A DNA stretch of 64,000 nt from Apium graveolens (taxonomy: Eukaryota; Streptophyta; Magnoliopsida; Apiales; Apiaceae): positions 62,001 to 126,000 of the forward strand of contig NW_027419901.1 in NCBI RefSeq assembly GCF_009905375.1, written 5' to 3'. Below are positions 48,300 through 60,969 of the stretch, one piece after another. The notes under the pieces are model-generated. The model was not told the origin of the DNA and made no database searches. It was given only the letters and a program-made list of their open reading frames with translations. Numbering within the stretch: position 1 is the first letter of the stretch; each line of letters starts with the position of its first letter. Made by a program: the position numbers and the translations under genes.

Positions 48300-48980
48300 G
48301 ATGATGACTACATGAACTATTATAAAAGAAGGAACCAGCTTCACTGAAAGATGAAGAATGGAATCTATTTAATAGGCAGGCTCTTGGGTTATCAGATTAA
48401 CTTTGGCGAAAAATGTTGCTTCCAATATCGTCAAGGAAACGAAAACTTATGGTTTGGTCAAGGTTTTGTAAAATATGTTTGAGAAGCCGTATGCTTCAAA
48501 TAAGGGGTATTAGAATCGCTTGTTAGTTGCCACAAGATTGAATGAAGGAGATCGTGTTGCTGACCATGTGAATGAATTTGATTTTATCCTAGCAAGATTG
48601 GTATCAGTTGATATTAAATTCCATAATAAAATACAGGCCTTGTTTTTGGAGTACTCATTATGAGACAGTTGGTCAGGTTTTTTCACTACTATAATTAATT
48701 CATCCGGGAGCAGTAAGATGACTTTTGCTGGAGTTCGAGATTCGATTCTTGGAGAAGATATTCACAAAGGAAACTCAGAAGAGTTGGCAGGTTCCTTGTT
48801 CAAGGCTGAGAGTAGAGAAAGAAAGTTTATAATGGGGTAGGATACAGGCGTAGCAAATCAAAGTCACAAAAGAGAGGACAAACCAAAGATCTCAAGAATA
48901 TTTTTTATTGGAATTGTCAGAAGAAGGGGTACTTCAGAAATCGGTGCACAGCTCAAGTGATCCTAAAGGAAAGAGTAAAG
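48300..48980 (+). pseudogene. Copia A gag relic, copy 2
   Basis: It carries the same capsid wording as copy 1 (RLNEGDRVADHVNEF), with an extra TGA at about 48661-48663 (LEYSL then stop, then DSWSGFF). The zinc knuckle at about 48906-48950 reads YWNCQKKGYFRNRC: first Cys to Tyr and His to Tyr, so RNA binding would be lost. Confidence 0.75.
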
Positions 48981-49039
48981 AGGATAATTAATCTAACATA
49001 GTTAAAAAAGTGGTGGATGATGATACTTTGATTTGTTGT

Positions 49040-50150
49040 ATTACATGTTTCCTTAAATCATGGTTATATATTGAGATGCATCATTCCATGCTACCCCTTC
49101 CAAGGATTTAATGTTAAATTTCATATGTCGAAATTTTGGTAAAGTCCGTCTTGTTGATGACGAGACATTGGATATTATGGGCATTGGATCTATTAATCTC
49201 AAAACCTCTTTGGGAACTAGCTAGATGTTGAAAGATATAAGGTACATTCTTGGACTGAAGAAATTGTTGCAATCTGTAGTCAGTTAGATAAGGAAGGTTA
49301 TCGAGTTATAAAGAGCAATCTAGTTATTGTTCGTGGAGAGAAAAAAAGGGACTTTCTACATTGTTGAAGAATCAAACTATAAAGCAAATATAGTTGCTGA
49401 TGAGATTGGGTCTTTAACTTTATGGAACCAGGGTTTGGTCATATAAGTGAAAAGGGTATGAAGTTGTTAACTTCGAAGGGGAACATTCCAGTGTTAAAAA
49501 TGTGGAAATTGGGTTCCGTGAGCCATGTTTTCTTGGAAAACAGAAATGTGTTACTTTTAAAAAATCAGGTAGGACCCCGAAACCTAAGAAGTTGAAGCTA
49601 GTTCATACAGATGTATATGGTACAACAACAGTTGCGTCTTTGGGCGGATCTCGCTACAATGTCACTTTAATTAACGATTTCACTAAAAAAGTATGGGTTT
49701 ATTTCTTTAAAAATAAATCAGATGTGTATTCTACTTTCAAGAAGTGGAATACTGAAGTTGAAAATCAGACCGATTTGAAGGTGAAGATTTTGATGTCAGA
49801 TAATGATGGTGAATACAGTAGTGATGAGTATAAAAGCTATTGAACAGAATTTGGGATTATAGTGATTAAAAATATTCCAGAGACAACACAACAAAATGGT
49901 GTTGTAGAGCGCATGAATAGAACCTTAAATGAGAGGGCCAATAGTATGAGATTACATGCAAAATTGCCAAATATGTTTTAGGAAGAAGTAGTTAAAATAG
50001 CAGTGTATCTCATAAATAGAGGACCTTCAAGTTCATTAAGGTTAAAGAATCCTGAAGAAGAGTGGCTGCAAAAGAAGGTAAATCTTTCACACTTGTAGAT
50101 GAGTTTTTGGTTGTATTTCTTATGTGCGTGTTAAATATTATTACATGGAT
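49040..50150 (+). pseudogene. Copia A protease and integrase relic, copy 2
   Basis: The protease site near 49066-49110 has the catalytic Asp changed to Tyr and a TGA at the next codon. The 113-codon frame 49502-49843 holds the integrase start: EPCFLGKQKCVTF, LVHTDVYGTTTVASLGGSRY, LINDFTKKVWVYFF and SDNDGEYSSDEYKSY (copy 1 has SDNGGEYS). The final Glu region [15 protein letters not shown] follows a stop at about 49842. This stretch is better preserved than in copy 1. Confidence 0.8.
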
Positions 50151-50509
50151 AAAATGGATCTAAAAGCAAATAAGTGCATCTTTATTGGTTATTGCTCAGA
50201 TGACATGGGTTACTGTTTTTAGGATTAACTGACGAAGAAGGTCGTTAGAAGTGGAGATGTTACTTTTAGTGAGAATGCAGTGTATAAGGATAAACTTGTA
50301 GACGATTCTGAGTTTATAAAGGAACAACCTGAGAAATTGAAAGTAGTGCTTGAAGATATTAAATAAATAGATCTGCATGCAGGAAATAGTGGGAGTTGGT
50401 AGAATGTCCAGGACAGGGTTCCAATTATCCGACAGACTGAGGTAAGAAAATCTAGGATAATTATGAGGCCACCATAAAGATATCCTCCTCCAGTATATTA
50501 TATGTTATT

Positions 50510-51140
50510 GATGAGGACAAAGAGTCTCAGTGTTATTCAGAGGTAGTACATGTAGATAATTCAGTTCAGTGGAAATCAACCTTGGATGAAGAGATGAGTT
50601 CTCTTGAGAAGAATGAGACATGGTCTTTAACAGAGATACCAGCAGGGAATTAAGATTTACATAGTAAGTCGGTGTTCAGGATCAAAAAAGAATATGATGG
50701 CAGCAAAAGATACAAGGTGAGGTTAGTAGTCAAGGGTTATCAACGGAAAAAGTGTAATTACTATATTGATATATTTTCCCCAGTTGTTAAGATGACTGCA
50801 GTTAGAATTATGTTAAGTATTGTGGCTGCAGAGGAGTTACATTTAGAGCAACTGGATGTTAAGATCGTGTTCTTACATGGTGATCTTGAGGAAGACATCT
50901 AAATGGTTCATCCAAAGGGATTTTAGGTAGTTGGGAAAGAAATCCTTGTTTGCAAGCTTATGAAAATCTTGTATGGTTTAAAGTAATCACCAAGGCAACA
51001 GTACTTGAAGTTTGACAGCTTAATGATGTAGAATGGGTGTACGAGGAGTGTATGGATCATTGGTTTTACTTTAAACAATTTGATTCATATTATATCATAT
51101 ATTTGTTATATGTTGATGACATATTGATAACATGATTTAA
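50510..51140 (+). pseudogene. Copia A reverse transcriptase relic, copy 2
   Basis: The frame 50672-50902 has VRLVVKGYQRKKCNYYID, MTAVRIMLSIVAAEELHLEQ and LDVKIVFLHGDLEEDI, then a private TAA. Upstream a private TAA lies near 50650. YVDD is encoded at about 51108-51120 out of frame with the rest. Confidence 0.8.
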
Positions 51141-52070
51141 CATGAGGAAAATAAATAGGCTAAAGAGACAGATGTGGGATGTGGGATGAGTTTGAGATGA
51201 AGGATATGGGTGCAACAAAACATATACTTGGTATGAGAATCATAACGGATAGAGTTGAAGGTACTTTGAAATTATCTCAGAAGAAAGATTTGAGAAATTG
51301 TTGCAGATATTTAGTGTCCAGGATGCAAAGACCATAAGTAAATCATTGGCGAGTTACTTTAATCTCACGAAGAAGCAATCACCAAAAATGGATGAAGAAA
51401 AAAAGATATGGCTAAATTTCTCTTTGCGTTTGCAGTTGGCAATTTGATGTATGCTATGGTGTGTAAAAGGCCATACATTACTCATGTAGTGGGAGTCGTT
51501 AATAGGTTTTTGTCTAATCCAGGAAGAGAGCATTGGGAAGCAGTCAAGTGGTTATTACGCTACTTGAAAGGAACATCCAAGGCTGTATTATATTTCAATA
51601 AGAAAAATGTTATCTTCCAAGGATTCCCTGATGCAGATTTGGGTGGATGTTTGGATACAAGAAAAAGTATAATGGGTTATATTTTTACTTTGGGTGGCAC
51701 CGCAGTTAGTTGGATATCTCAACTTCAAAAGAGTGTTGCTCTTTCAACCACTGAAGCAGAATATATGCTATCTCAGAAGCTAGAAAGGATATGATTTGGT
51801 TGAACAGTTTTCTTGAGGAGTTGGGCAGGAAAGAGGGAGATAGTGCTTTGTATGGCGACAGTCAGAGTTCTATTCATCTTGTGAATAATCTTGTGTTTCT
51901 TGCTAGGAAGAAGCATATTTAGCTAGATATCACTTTACAAGAGAGTTGATAAGCAATGGTACTTTGTCCTTAAAGAAAATCCTTGCAGATATGTTCACTA
52001 AGGTGGTAACCAATGAAAAGTTGAAGCTTTGCGTAACTTCAACTCGCCTTCAAAATTGATTGATGAGAGG
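51141..52070 (+). pseudogene. Copia A RNase H relic, copy 2
   Basis: The 128-codon frame 51408-51794 includes NLMYAMVCKRPYITHVVGVV, WLLRYLKGTSKAVLYF, DADLGGCLDTRKSIMGYIF and ALSTTEAEYM, the core RNase H residues (D, E) being present. After a stop the end DMFTKVV lies at about 51990-52005. This is the better of the two copies for this domain. Confidence 0.8.
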
Positions 52071-52163
52071 GCGTTGCACTAGTTAGAGTTATTGATTAGA
52101 GTATTGATTATACTATATTCACAAGAGTGAAGTGAAGATGTCATCAGACTCCATGTTGAAGAT

Positions 52164-52472
52164 TGTTGGGTTCGTGGAGTCTATTAATTAAGTCCATGAA
52201 AATATACTATTTAGATTCAGATTCAGGTTAGATTAAGGATTGGTCTACTTTTCAGATTTGGAGTATTATTCGATTTAAACCCAATTTCTTCTCTTATAAA
52301 TACTCATGCAATTATAAAATCATAACATAACGAATTGTGAGAGATCAATACAAAATTAGTGCGGCTTGTGGAGTAGGAATTTCCGAACCACATAAATATT
52401 TGTCGTGTGTGATTGTCATTTATTTTCTTGTTCTTATTTATTCACTTTGGGTTTTGCTTTCATTGTTGTATA
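52164..52472 (+). repeat. Copia A 3' LTR, copy 2
   Basis: TGTTGGGTTCGTGG to about GTTGTATA, matching 6238-6541; TATA-like TTATAAATA at about 52294. Confidence 0.7.
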
Positions 52473-53154
52473 ATCAATAATTGTAGATCTGTTTATTATA
52501 GCAGGAGATAATTTTGACAATAAGAAAAGTGTGTATCAAAGTAGAGAAAGAGAAAGGAATATTTAATTTTTATAGGGTAAAGAGTGTTAAGTGCATCGTA
52601 AAGTGAAAATAATTTTTTTTCATATTTTGTACATTAATTTTTTTATTCTCTCTACAATTATATAACCTAAAAAAATAGGGCCCTTGTATGTTTAAGCCCA
52701 AGCCCTTTGTCACTACTATCCTAACGACTAGACTTGCTTATAAATTTTAAAGTTTATTTCTACAGTTTGGTTTTCCTTACTTCTATCTCATTTTATCATA
52801 AATTGTGATGCTTTATTTGATAATTCCTAAATGCTTTAACAATATGATGATAAGTTATATAGTTGTTTAACATATAAATATTAACAATTTTCCAATATTA
52901 AGAACACAACTTCTACTTACATAGATCGAAAATATAAATTCCTTTTAAGCTAATACTTATATTCAATCTAATTAGCTAATACACTCTGAAAATATAATAT
53001 TGTAAAATCTAAATAGATTGCTAAAGTTAATTAATCTAATAAGATACCCACATAAAAATACATTAATTCCGACCCGATTAGTTCCTTTAACCATAACCGA
53101 GTTTAACCTTGATTAATTAACCGCCGTTAGATATACATAAGATCAACCAATCTG

Positions 53155-56100
53155 ATCCGTTGATATAGTATGATACTTATATATATATATCACATCATGT
53201 TTTCATTTTAGGGTTTTATACCCCCTTACCGCCGCTCTCTCTGGTTCATATATCTTAGCAAACCACCTCTTTCTTTGGCTTAATTTTTTGATTTCTCCTG
53301 CAACTATTTATAAAATTAACTAGTTTATACATCCAAGAGGCTGGTTAGATAGTTGTTTATGTGTATTTATGTCAAATCGCGAGATATATAATCACTTCCC
53401 TTTTCCATTCAAACAATCAAGTTTGCAAAACTGGTCTCTAGAAGTTTATCATATTTTATGAATATTTTCAATCCCATCCATATAAGAAATCTCATTTTCC
53501 ATTCTTTACATTATCCCTCGGTACACTTCCGACCATCTCCTTCTTGGTATGTATCTCAAAATTTTACAATCTCTTTAAATCGATATATGTGCTAAAGTAT
53601 TAATTATGTACAAATGTAAGCCTTTCTTCATCAGTTGATTACATCCTATATAGCACAACAATATACCAACAAGAATCTCAAAACATTATGTCACCATGTT
53701 ATGTTCTGTTTTATTTATACGTAATTTATTATTTTTTACTGGTTTGCGAATTTTTACAGATTTTTAGTATTCCGCGACACCGATAATTTCATGAAAATTG
53801 AATTGCATCATGACTTTGCTCAAGTTCGAAGGTAAGTTATATTTAAATTTCTTAATTTGGACGATAAATGTATAGTGAATTTTCATTGCCTCGGTTAGGT
53901 ATGATTGAAATAAAAATTTTGAGTTTATATTTTTCTCAAACCGAAACGGATTTAGTTCAGATTTATTTTGCTCTTAAATAAAAAATGAATCCATATTCGA
54001 ACTTAGTCGAAAATTTGAATATTTATATATAGCATATTATTTCTTTTGTTCAATTTCTAATTCATTTTCAAATATCCATCAATTGTGTCCTGTGACTTAA
54101 TGACATCAATTTTGGATATTGGTGTAACGAGATTTGGATCAACCTTACGTATTTACTGAACATAATCTTTCCCCAATTTGATATGAGTTTTCTCCTCAAA
54201 AATACATATAGTAAATATTCAGTATTCCATCATGATTTGAAAATCTTTATTGCTCAAGTGATTTATACGTCTTTACTTATATGTTTATGAATTATTTGCA
54301 GTAAACAATGAAGTAAATGCTCCAGAAAAGATGGATGTCTCTGCACCATGGTTTTCCTATCGGTAATACTCTTTCATATATTTTTCATTTATTCCAAAAT
54401 TTTCAACACTACAATTTATATATTTTTATTATGTTGCTCTTATATGTACCCTTACATGTACCCTCGCATGTACATGCTACCAATCCCATGCCAATATATT
54501 GAAATTGAATTATTACAAATAAAGTTGGATGTAAACGTGTATATGGTGAACAACCCGGCCTGATAATGACATGCTTTATTACGAACTTGAACTCAAACAT
54601 AAGAATGTGTGAGCTAACGAGCTCGGGCCGAGCTCTTAGCATTGGTGGCTTGAGCTCGGCACGAGATCATTAGACTTGAACTTGGCTAGTTAAATCTCAA
54701 AAAATTGACATATATCCTGATTATTAATATTTTATGTTTAAAATTACACTCAAATATGTAATCCATGAATCTTTTGAGAATAATAAATTCAAATTTAAGC
54801 TTTTTCAGTTGTGTTGAAATTGATAATTATAGTCGTCCTAGTGGGCGGGTCTGAACTTTTTTTTCAATAATAAATGTTATTTTTTACGAGCTGTTCGTTA
54901 ATGGCACGAGAATGTCATGGCTTGTTTTTATTTGATGAAAGATCGTGTGTGGCTCGATTTGTTTAGGAACTCGAGGTTGATACATATTTTTGTGATAGCT
55001 CATCTTGGCTTGTTAAGAATAATATTAAGCTAAGGAACAATTACAAATTAATTAAGAATATGCTTTATTTTCATTTTTTTAAGATAAATAATTGATCAAT
55101 GTAATCCATTCATTATGTTTTCTAATGGTGAAAATACTCCAATAGACAAGACACCAAATTAGATAATTACTTTAGGGAGAGAAGAAGAAAGTGAGAAAGA
55201 TGACGGCTGGGCGGATCATTGTAACGAGAAAAGGAATGATGTTAGTTATATATACACAATTATTCTATATTTTTTTGACAATATAGTAGAATACGAAGAT
55301 AGAAGATAGAAGAATTATTTAGAATCGTTTGTAGTTTATCCTGATTAAAAGATAAACTAAAAAGGTACTATTTCACTTAACTAACAAGGATCTTTTAGAA
55401 GGGCTCTTACAATAATATATATACAGAAGCATTTGCATCAGATGGATCAACTGATAGACGGAGTTTAATAATACATTAGTTCTTTGCTACTCGATAATTA
55501 ATAAAATTATACTCCATCAATCCTACACCATACTACATGACTTCTAGTGACCTCAGAAAAATGACTACATGGAGTAGGCAGCTATATACATCTTTAAAAA
55601 ATTCAAATGATTAACGTATGTTTCTCACCTTTTTCTGTTGCTCCTTATTTCCGTCCTTCACAAAATTCCTCAAGATCTTATGGCATAAAACTATCGGAGC
55701 CAACCCGTAGACCTAGATTGCTTGGTGATCTGGAAGGTAACTCTTCTTCTATGAACATTGGCTTAAAGAGAAAAATGAAAATGATCATAAAAGAAGATTC
55801 AAGCGATGAAGATGATGAGTACTACCAATGTGATCTTCGTGGATCTGCCGGCTTAAACAGGACACCCTGAACCATTCAGTATAACTCCCTCATAAAATTT
55901 AAGGTTTTCAATTTACTATGAAAACATGCTCCAATTTTTGGTTGAGATTTGTAGTGTTGTTAATATTTGACTGGTAATTGATTTGTAGTGTTATCTAATG
56001 TATTTTAGGCTTTACTATATTTTTTAGTTGACTCATATATTTTACTTGAATTTGCAGAGGGAACTTGGAAATGGTAGGCAGTCCAGAGAGAATGCCAAAA

Positions 56101-56157
56101 TCTAGTGAGCAAAACAAGATAGAAAGAATTCTGAGGTTCCCATGCTGCAAATTCTAG
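53155..56157 (+). pseudogene. Unidentified multi-exon host-like gene relic, copy 2
   Basis: Counterpart of 7225-10119 and better preserved. Promoter-like TATA and telo-box lie at about 53180-53220. Exon-like 53760-53831 is flanked by TTTTACAG and GTAAGT, and 54302-54362 by TTTGCAG and GTAATA. The open frame of the latter includes EVNNEVNAPEKMDVSAPWFS and ends YR. The next piece, 55638-55870, is open and basic/acidic, and a last exon-like piece, 56058-56157, reads LEMVGSPERMPKSSEQNKIE and ends RFPCCKF. I cannot name the protein, and the joint between the second and third pieces lacks a clear acceptor. Confidence 0.4.
55607..55870 (+). pseudogene. Longest open piece of the gene relic (basic then acidic tail)
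   Basis: The 87 codons from ATG 55607 include PYFRPSQNSSRSYGIKLSEP, RRPRLLGDLEGNSSSMNIGL, KRKMKMIIKEDSSDEDDEYY and a QCDLRGSAGLNRTP end. The first few codons are probably intron. The basic KRKMK patch followed by EDSSDEDDE looks like a nuclear-type tail with possible casein kinase 2 sites. No domain is recognised. In copy 1 the first half is deleted. Confidence 0.4.
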
Positions 56158-57122
56158 GAAATTTACAAGATCATTTCATGGTGTGTCACAAGTGAAATAA
56201 TAGAGACAAGGATACTGAAATTACTAGTGGTTCTTTTTTATCTACATATGTCATCTGAATTGTTGTCTTTATAGATTCAGAATTTGATGAGACGATTATG
56301 AAATACATGTGCTTTATATATAAGCTTCTGCAACTAATCGATCAAATTTGAAATTTAATTAGGATTAATAGTTGCTAATTTGCTATGTTGCGTAGATAGT
56401 ATTTATACGGTTGATAGAGCTGCTTACTAAGAAGATGACTACAAGATACATGTTCTTTCTACATCAAAAATAAGTTGTAGTACAAAACATTGATGCTTTA
56501 TAAGAACTAATTTCAGAATATTAGTCTACCACTACCATCAAGCTCATTGATTCCTACTTTCAGGTTGTAACTTGTACATATGTCAACTTTTTTTCAACAA
56601 TTTGATTTTAGTTACTTATATTTCATTTTATCAAGAGTTATGAAGATTGCTAATGCCTATGTTGATCAAATAACAGAGTTATTAAATATAGAAAATATTA
56701 TCAGTTTCCCAATATTAACTATATAACTTCTACTTACATATGAACCAATTCCTTATTGAAAAACGCATTTCAATATACATGTATGTAATTATCATGTTGA
56801 TTAATGGTTAATATCAATAAGCAAAGCAAACTCCCTCATTAGAGAACGCTATAATGGTTTAACCCCACAGGATATAATGTATTTAAGCAATTCTACTCTT
56901 AAAAGTTTTCTATTAACTTTTTTTAAACCAATATGACACCATTGATTTTATTCTCATGATAGTCTTAAAAAAGGTTATGCCAAAAATCATTTATAAACAA
57001 AAAAAATTATTTAAAATATTTTCACAACAACATAAAAATAATTGTTTTAAAAATTTTAATGTTAAAATGATTTTTAAATTGAACACTAAATATAAGTTAT
57101 AAATTATATGTTCTATTCTTGT
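56158..57122. other. AT-rich intergenic DNA, no gene seen
   Basis: Counterpart of 10120-11135; I see no coding or repeat structure beyond the duplication itself. Confidence 0.5.
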
Positions 57123-59371
57123 TGAATAACAAAACTTGTATACACAACACACACCTGTGTAATTTGAAATGATAAAGAGTAATACTGATATGTTTATTTC
57201 TTGCTCATAGAAAAATGAGAGCATACACGCAGAATTTAAAAAAAAAAATAGCTGAAAACTGCTTCCTACAAACTAGCAACTCTCACCTAAAAAATCTCCC
57301 ACGCTCCTAACTACTCCATAACTCTCCAACAAGCTACTGACTCATTCTAATACTACAACGTGGCTAACAGATGCCCATTTATTAAAAAAAATCACAACTT
57401 AAAATAAATAAATAATAAGTTTAGATAAAATCCAACAAAACACCCCTTAATCTAAACTTATGCAGCCAACTTCTTCATGCCAAGAAACTCACGCATTCTC
57501 TCAAACTTGACAGCTGCAAGCGCTTTTGTCAGAATGTCTTCCTTCTGCTCACTAGTGTGTACATGCTTGAGTTTGATCTCTCCTTTCTCATGCATTCCCG
57601 GATAAAATGGTACCGAATGTCTATATGTTTACTACGACCATGGAAAAATTGAATCTTAGCCAAATCTATAGCAGACCTGTTGTCCACATAGATTATTACA
57701 GGGCCTGGTTTCACATCAACAATCTAACTGAGTAACTTCGGTAACCAAACTGCTTGACTTGCTGCAGCAGTGGCAGCCATGAACTCAGCCTCACAAGATG
57801 AGAGTGCTACACACATCTGTTTATGAGACACCCAAGTTATTAAACTGTCATCGAGATAGAACACCATACCCCCAGTACTCTTCCTGTCTTCTATATTTCA
57901 TCCCAAATCACTATATGCAAAACCATATAAAATATAGTTTCCCGAGCCTCTCACATAATTCAAACCATATTCCAGAGTTCCTTTTACATATCTTAATATT
58001 CACTTCATTACATTATAATGAAGAACTGTGGGTCTGTCCATATAACGACTAACAATCCCTACTGCAAATTCTATCTCAGGACGGGTATGCACCAAGTATC
58101 AAAGGCCTCCTACCATACTTTTAAATTGAGTAGGATCAACTGGCTTCCCATCTTCATCTTTTTGTAGCTATAATCTCTCCTCCATTGGATATTTTACTGG
58201 GTTGCACTCCAATAAACCGGCCTTCTGCAGAATTTTCTTCACGTATGTTGTTTGCTTCAACTCTATGCCATCCTTCCCTTGCTTAACCTCAATTCCTAGA
58301 TAATGTGAAAGTCTTCCCAGATCACTCATCTCAAAGTTTCATCCTTATATCACTTTGTATACACAGCTGGTTCATACGGACTCTTGATGCAACCCAACTT
58401 TTTTAGGCACAGGGTAAGCTTCGCGTACCAGGCCCGTGCAACCTGTCTCAAACCATATAAAGCTTTTACCAACTTATAGACAAGATGTTCCTTTCCACTT
58501 TTTATAAACCTTCCGGTTGGCTCACATACAAATGCTCACTGAGTTTGCCATTGAGGAAAGCATATTTTACATCAAAATGATGAATCTCCTAACTGTTCTT
58601 AGCTGCGAGTGCCAACAACAGCCTTACCCTTTCCAACCTTGTTACCGAAGCGAACAACTCTTCATAATCCACACCTTGCTTCTGAACATAGCCCTTTGCT
58701 ACAAGCTGGGCCTTGTACTTACTAATTTTTCCTTTTGTGTCCTTCTACAAATTGTTTACCCACTTTAACCCAATGGGTTTGTGTCTAGTAGGCAACTTCA
58801 CCAAATTCCAAGTGCCATTTCTTTCTATAGCTCGGATCTCATTTTGCATTGCTTTTTCCCAACATTTTTCTTTAATTGCCAGACTATAACATACTGGTTT
58901 ATCCACTCCAATTAACATTAGTTCATCATGTAATTCCACTTCCTCAGTATCGTTATAAATGTCATTGAGCCGTCTATAACGTCTAGTCTCGCTTTCTTCT
59001 TTGGAGAGTTGACTGGAGTCAGGCACAGGTGCTTAAACTGGTGTTGCAATTTCGAAATTATCATTCACTGAAGTTGTTGCTTCGAAATCGCCATTATTCT
59101 CTTCACCTGAATTTCCTTCGATTAAAACAAGTGATCCTTGTGCAGAATTTTCTTCAGACTCTTGTTCCCAGGGCCAACTTTTATTTTCTTCAAACCCAAT
59201 ATCTCTACTAACATGTAAAGAATTTCTTCTTGGGTTATACAACCTGCAAACTTTGGTTCCTGGTTCTTTTCCTAAATAAACCAATATTTTACTTCGATCA
59301 TCTAGCTTACTCACATGCATATTAGGTATTTTCATATGAGCAATGCATCCAAAAACTTTCAAATGTGCAAG
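57123..59371 (-). mobile_element. Copia element B, copy 2, truncated at its gag-proximal side
   Basis: The 3' LTR is 57123-57437. RNase H is around 57470-57790 ([14 protein letters not shown] and [12 protein letters not shown] in 57529-57714), RT around 58060-58990 (58745-59026 has EIRAIERNGTWNLV) and the late integrase region around 59033-59370 (HLKVFGCIAHMKIPN, ILVYLGKEPGTKVCRLYN). YVDD is missing at about 58330-58345, as in copy 1. The rest of integrase, protease and gag are not present because a CACTA end begins at 59372. Confidence 0.85.
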
Positions 59372-60960
59372 CCCTACAAGAAAAAAGTCAATAGACATCG
59401 TTTTTTGACTGATGTCTATGTTATTTGTCAACCGATGTCTTTGTCGGTGATGTCTATTCTAGACATCGGTTAAACACCGATGTCTGTCAGAACTTACACA
59501 TCGGTTTTAAGCTTAATTACTGATATATATAACCCTCATAGACATCGTTTTTTTTATTTTAGACATCAGTTCTTAGCCAATAAAAGTGCTGTTTAATAGT
59601 TTTCAGACATCAGTTTTTATCTAATAAAAGTGATATAATCCTAGTATTTATACATCAATTTTTTCTTTAAAATTATGATGAATTTAAACCCAACAAGCAC
59701 CAAACCAAAAAAAAGGGAAAAATGAACTAACAATACACTTATATTAACCAACATTATCAAGTATAAATTGTTCTTACAAAACCAACCAAAATCAAAGTAA
59801 TAATTATTGACCAGCTCAAATATTAAGTACATTAGAAAACTAATAAGCTCAAAATCAAAATCAATGTTGAATTCTAGTATCCCCAAAGGTAGATATGGAA
59901 CTGAAATGATTAACATAACAAAGCTCTCCTTACAAATGGTTCGCCCATGTCCTAAAAATTCATTTGCTGTGAGATGCATATCGATATTTTCAGCATATTC
60001 ATGTCATCAATGTCCCGCAGAACAATCATCAGAGCTGGGTGTCAGTGATCGCACTTGTTCTTAACATACCTGTAATTTTAAATGACATACCAATACAGGA
60101 TTTTGGAGGTAGATAAGTGTGATATATGACCAATTAGAAAGAAAAATATGTACCTCATGTGCTCTTTTATTTCATCATTGCAGTCTTTTTTATCGTTCCT
60201 TGGATACATTAACCTGTAGGAACACAAAGATGAAGCATAAAAATCTCAGTCAGTCTAATTTTACAAGCAACTCAACTTAATTAGCAAGTTTAAAGCTTAT
60301 TTGACTTCTATACAATAATTCAATTACAAAAATAATATAAAATTATTTAAGCACTATCACCGTGGCTTTGGCCAATTTATTTGATTTCAAGTTTGGAGAG
60401 TACAATATGAACACATCTGAGATGGTCACCTAAAAAAGAAATAAATTCCTACTTGCAATATAAGGAATTCTAATTCTTATATACATATTCCAGAGAAACA
60501 ATAATTGATAAAGTACCTGAGATGACTCAGAATCATCCGGGATGCTTTAGCGCAGTTTCTTCGTGCATCCAGTACAACATGCACATTTACATGACTAACC
60601 ATCGGTTCCTGTTTTTATTTATATAAATAAATGATATCTTAACTCTAAAAAAATGGAGATGATGGTAAAAAGGATGGCATGTTGTTGTTTATATATATTA
60701 AGGACAAAGAATTAAAGAAATGCATCAACTTCTCATGCTGGAATTCACCAACTCCTAGTCCAACTCGCACCATGCACTTCAGAATTGGTGATATTATATT
60801 AAAAATCGAGTGGGTATTTCTCTAGATATATGATCATAGTAAATAAAGGATTTACTTTGGTCATAAACTATACGTTTCTCTCTAGTTCAGGAAATCTCTA
60901 ATGCTTTTTATCCATTCTTGTCCAAGTTCTATGTCAAACAGTCAAATATCATGCCACCTA
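59372..60960. mobile_element. CACTA-type left end and interior, right end not seen
   Basis: It starts CCCTACAAGAAAAAAG (one change from CACTACAAG) after AAG. ACATCGGTT, ACCGATGTC and related words fill 59395-59640, the same subterminal motif as in the Pack-CACTA element at 30429. The interior to about 60960 has exon-like pieces on the minus strand but no recognisable transposase. The right boundary is uncertain because gypsy-like LTR sequence follows. Confidence 0.6.
60517..60608 (-). pseudogene. Exon-like piece inside the CACTA-type element
   Basis: On the minus strand a segment flanked by AACAG and GTACTT has one open frame: EPMVSHVNVHVVLDARRNCA followed by KASRMILSHL. The clean AG/GT borders suggest a captured internal exon of a host gene or part of a CACTA gene. 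The family is not recognised. Confidence 0.35.
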
Positions 60961-60969
60961 GATTCGCTA

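Larger units (their letters stand above)
48241..52472 (+). mobile_element. Copia element A, copy 2, dead, 5' LTR missing
   Basis: Duplicate of 2300-6541 with the same order of domains and the same missing 5' LTR. It shares the nonsense codons after the RT LYGLK region and in the YVDD region, and adds its own. Confidence 0.9.
43900..59371 (+). repeat. Segmental duplication, copy 2
   Basis: It matches 1-13346. It keeps about 2 kb of gypsy LTR that copy 1 lost, but lacks small pieces copy 1 has (27 bases near 49308, about 20 near 55436, about 50 near 56555). Homology ends at AAG 59369-59371, where a CACTA left end begins. Confidence 0.95.
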
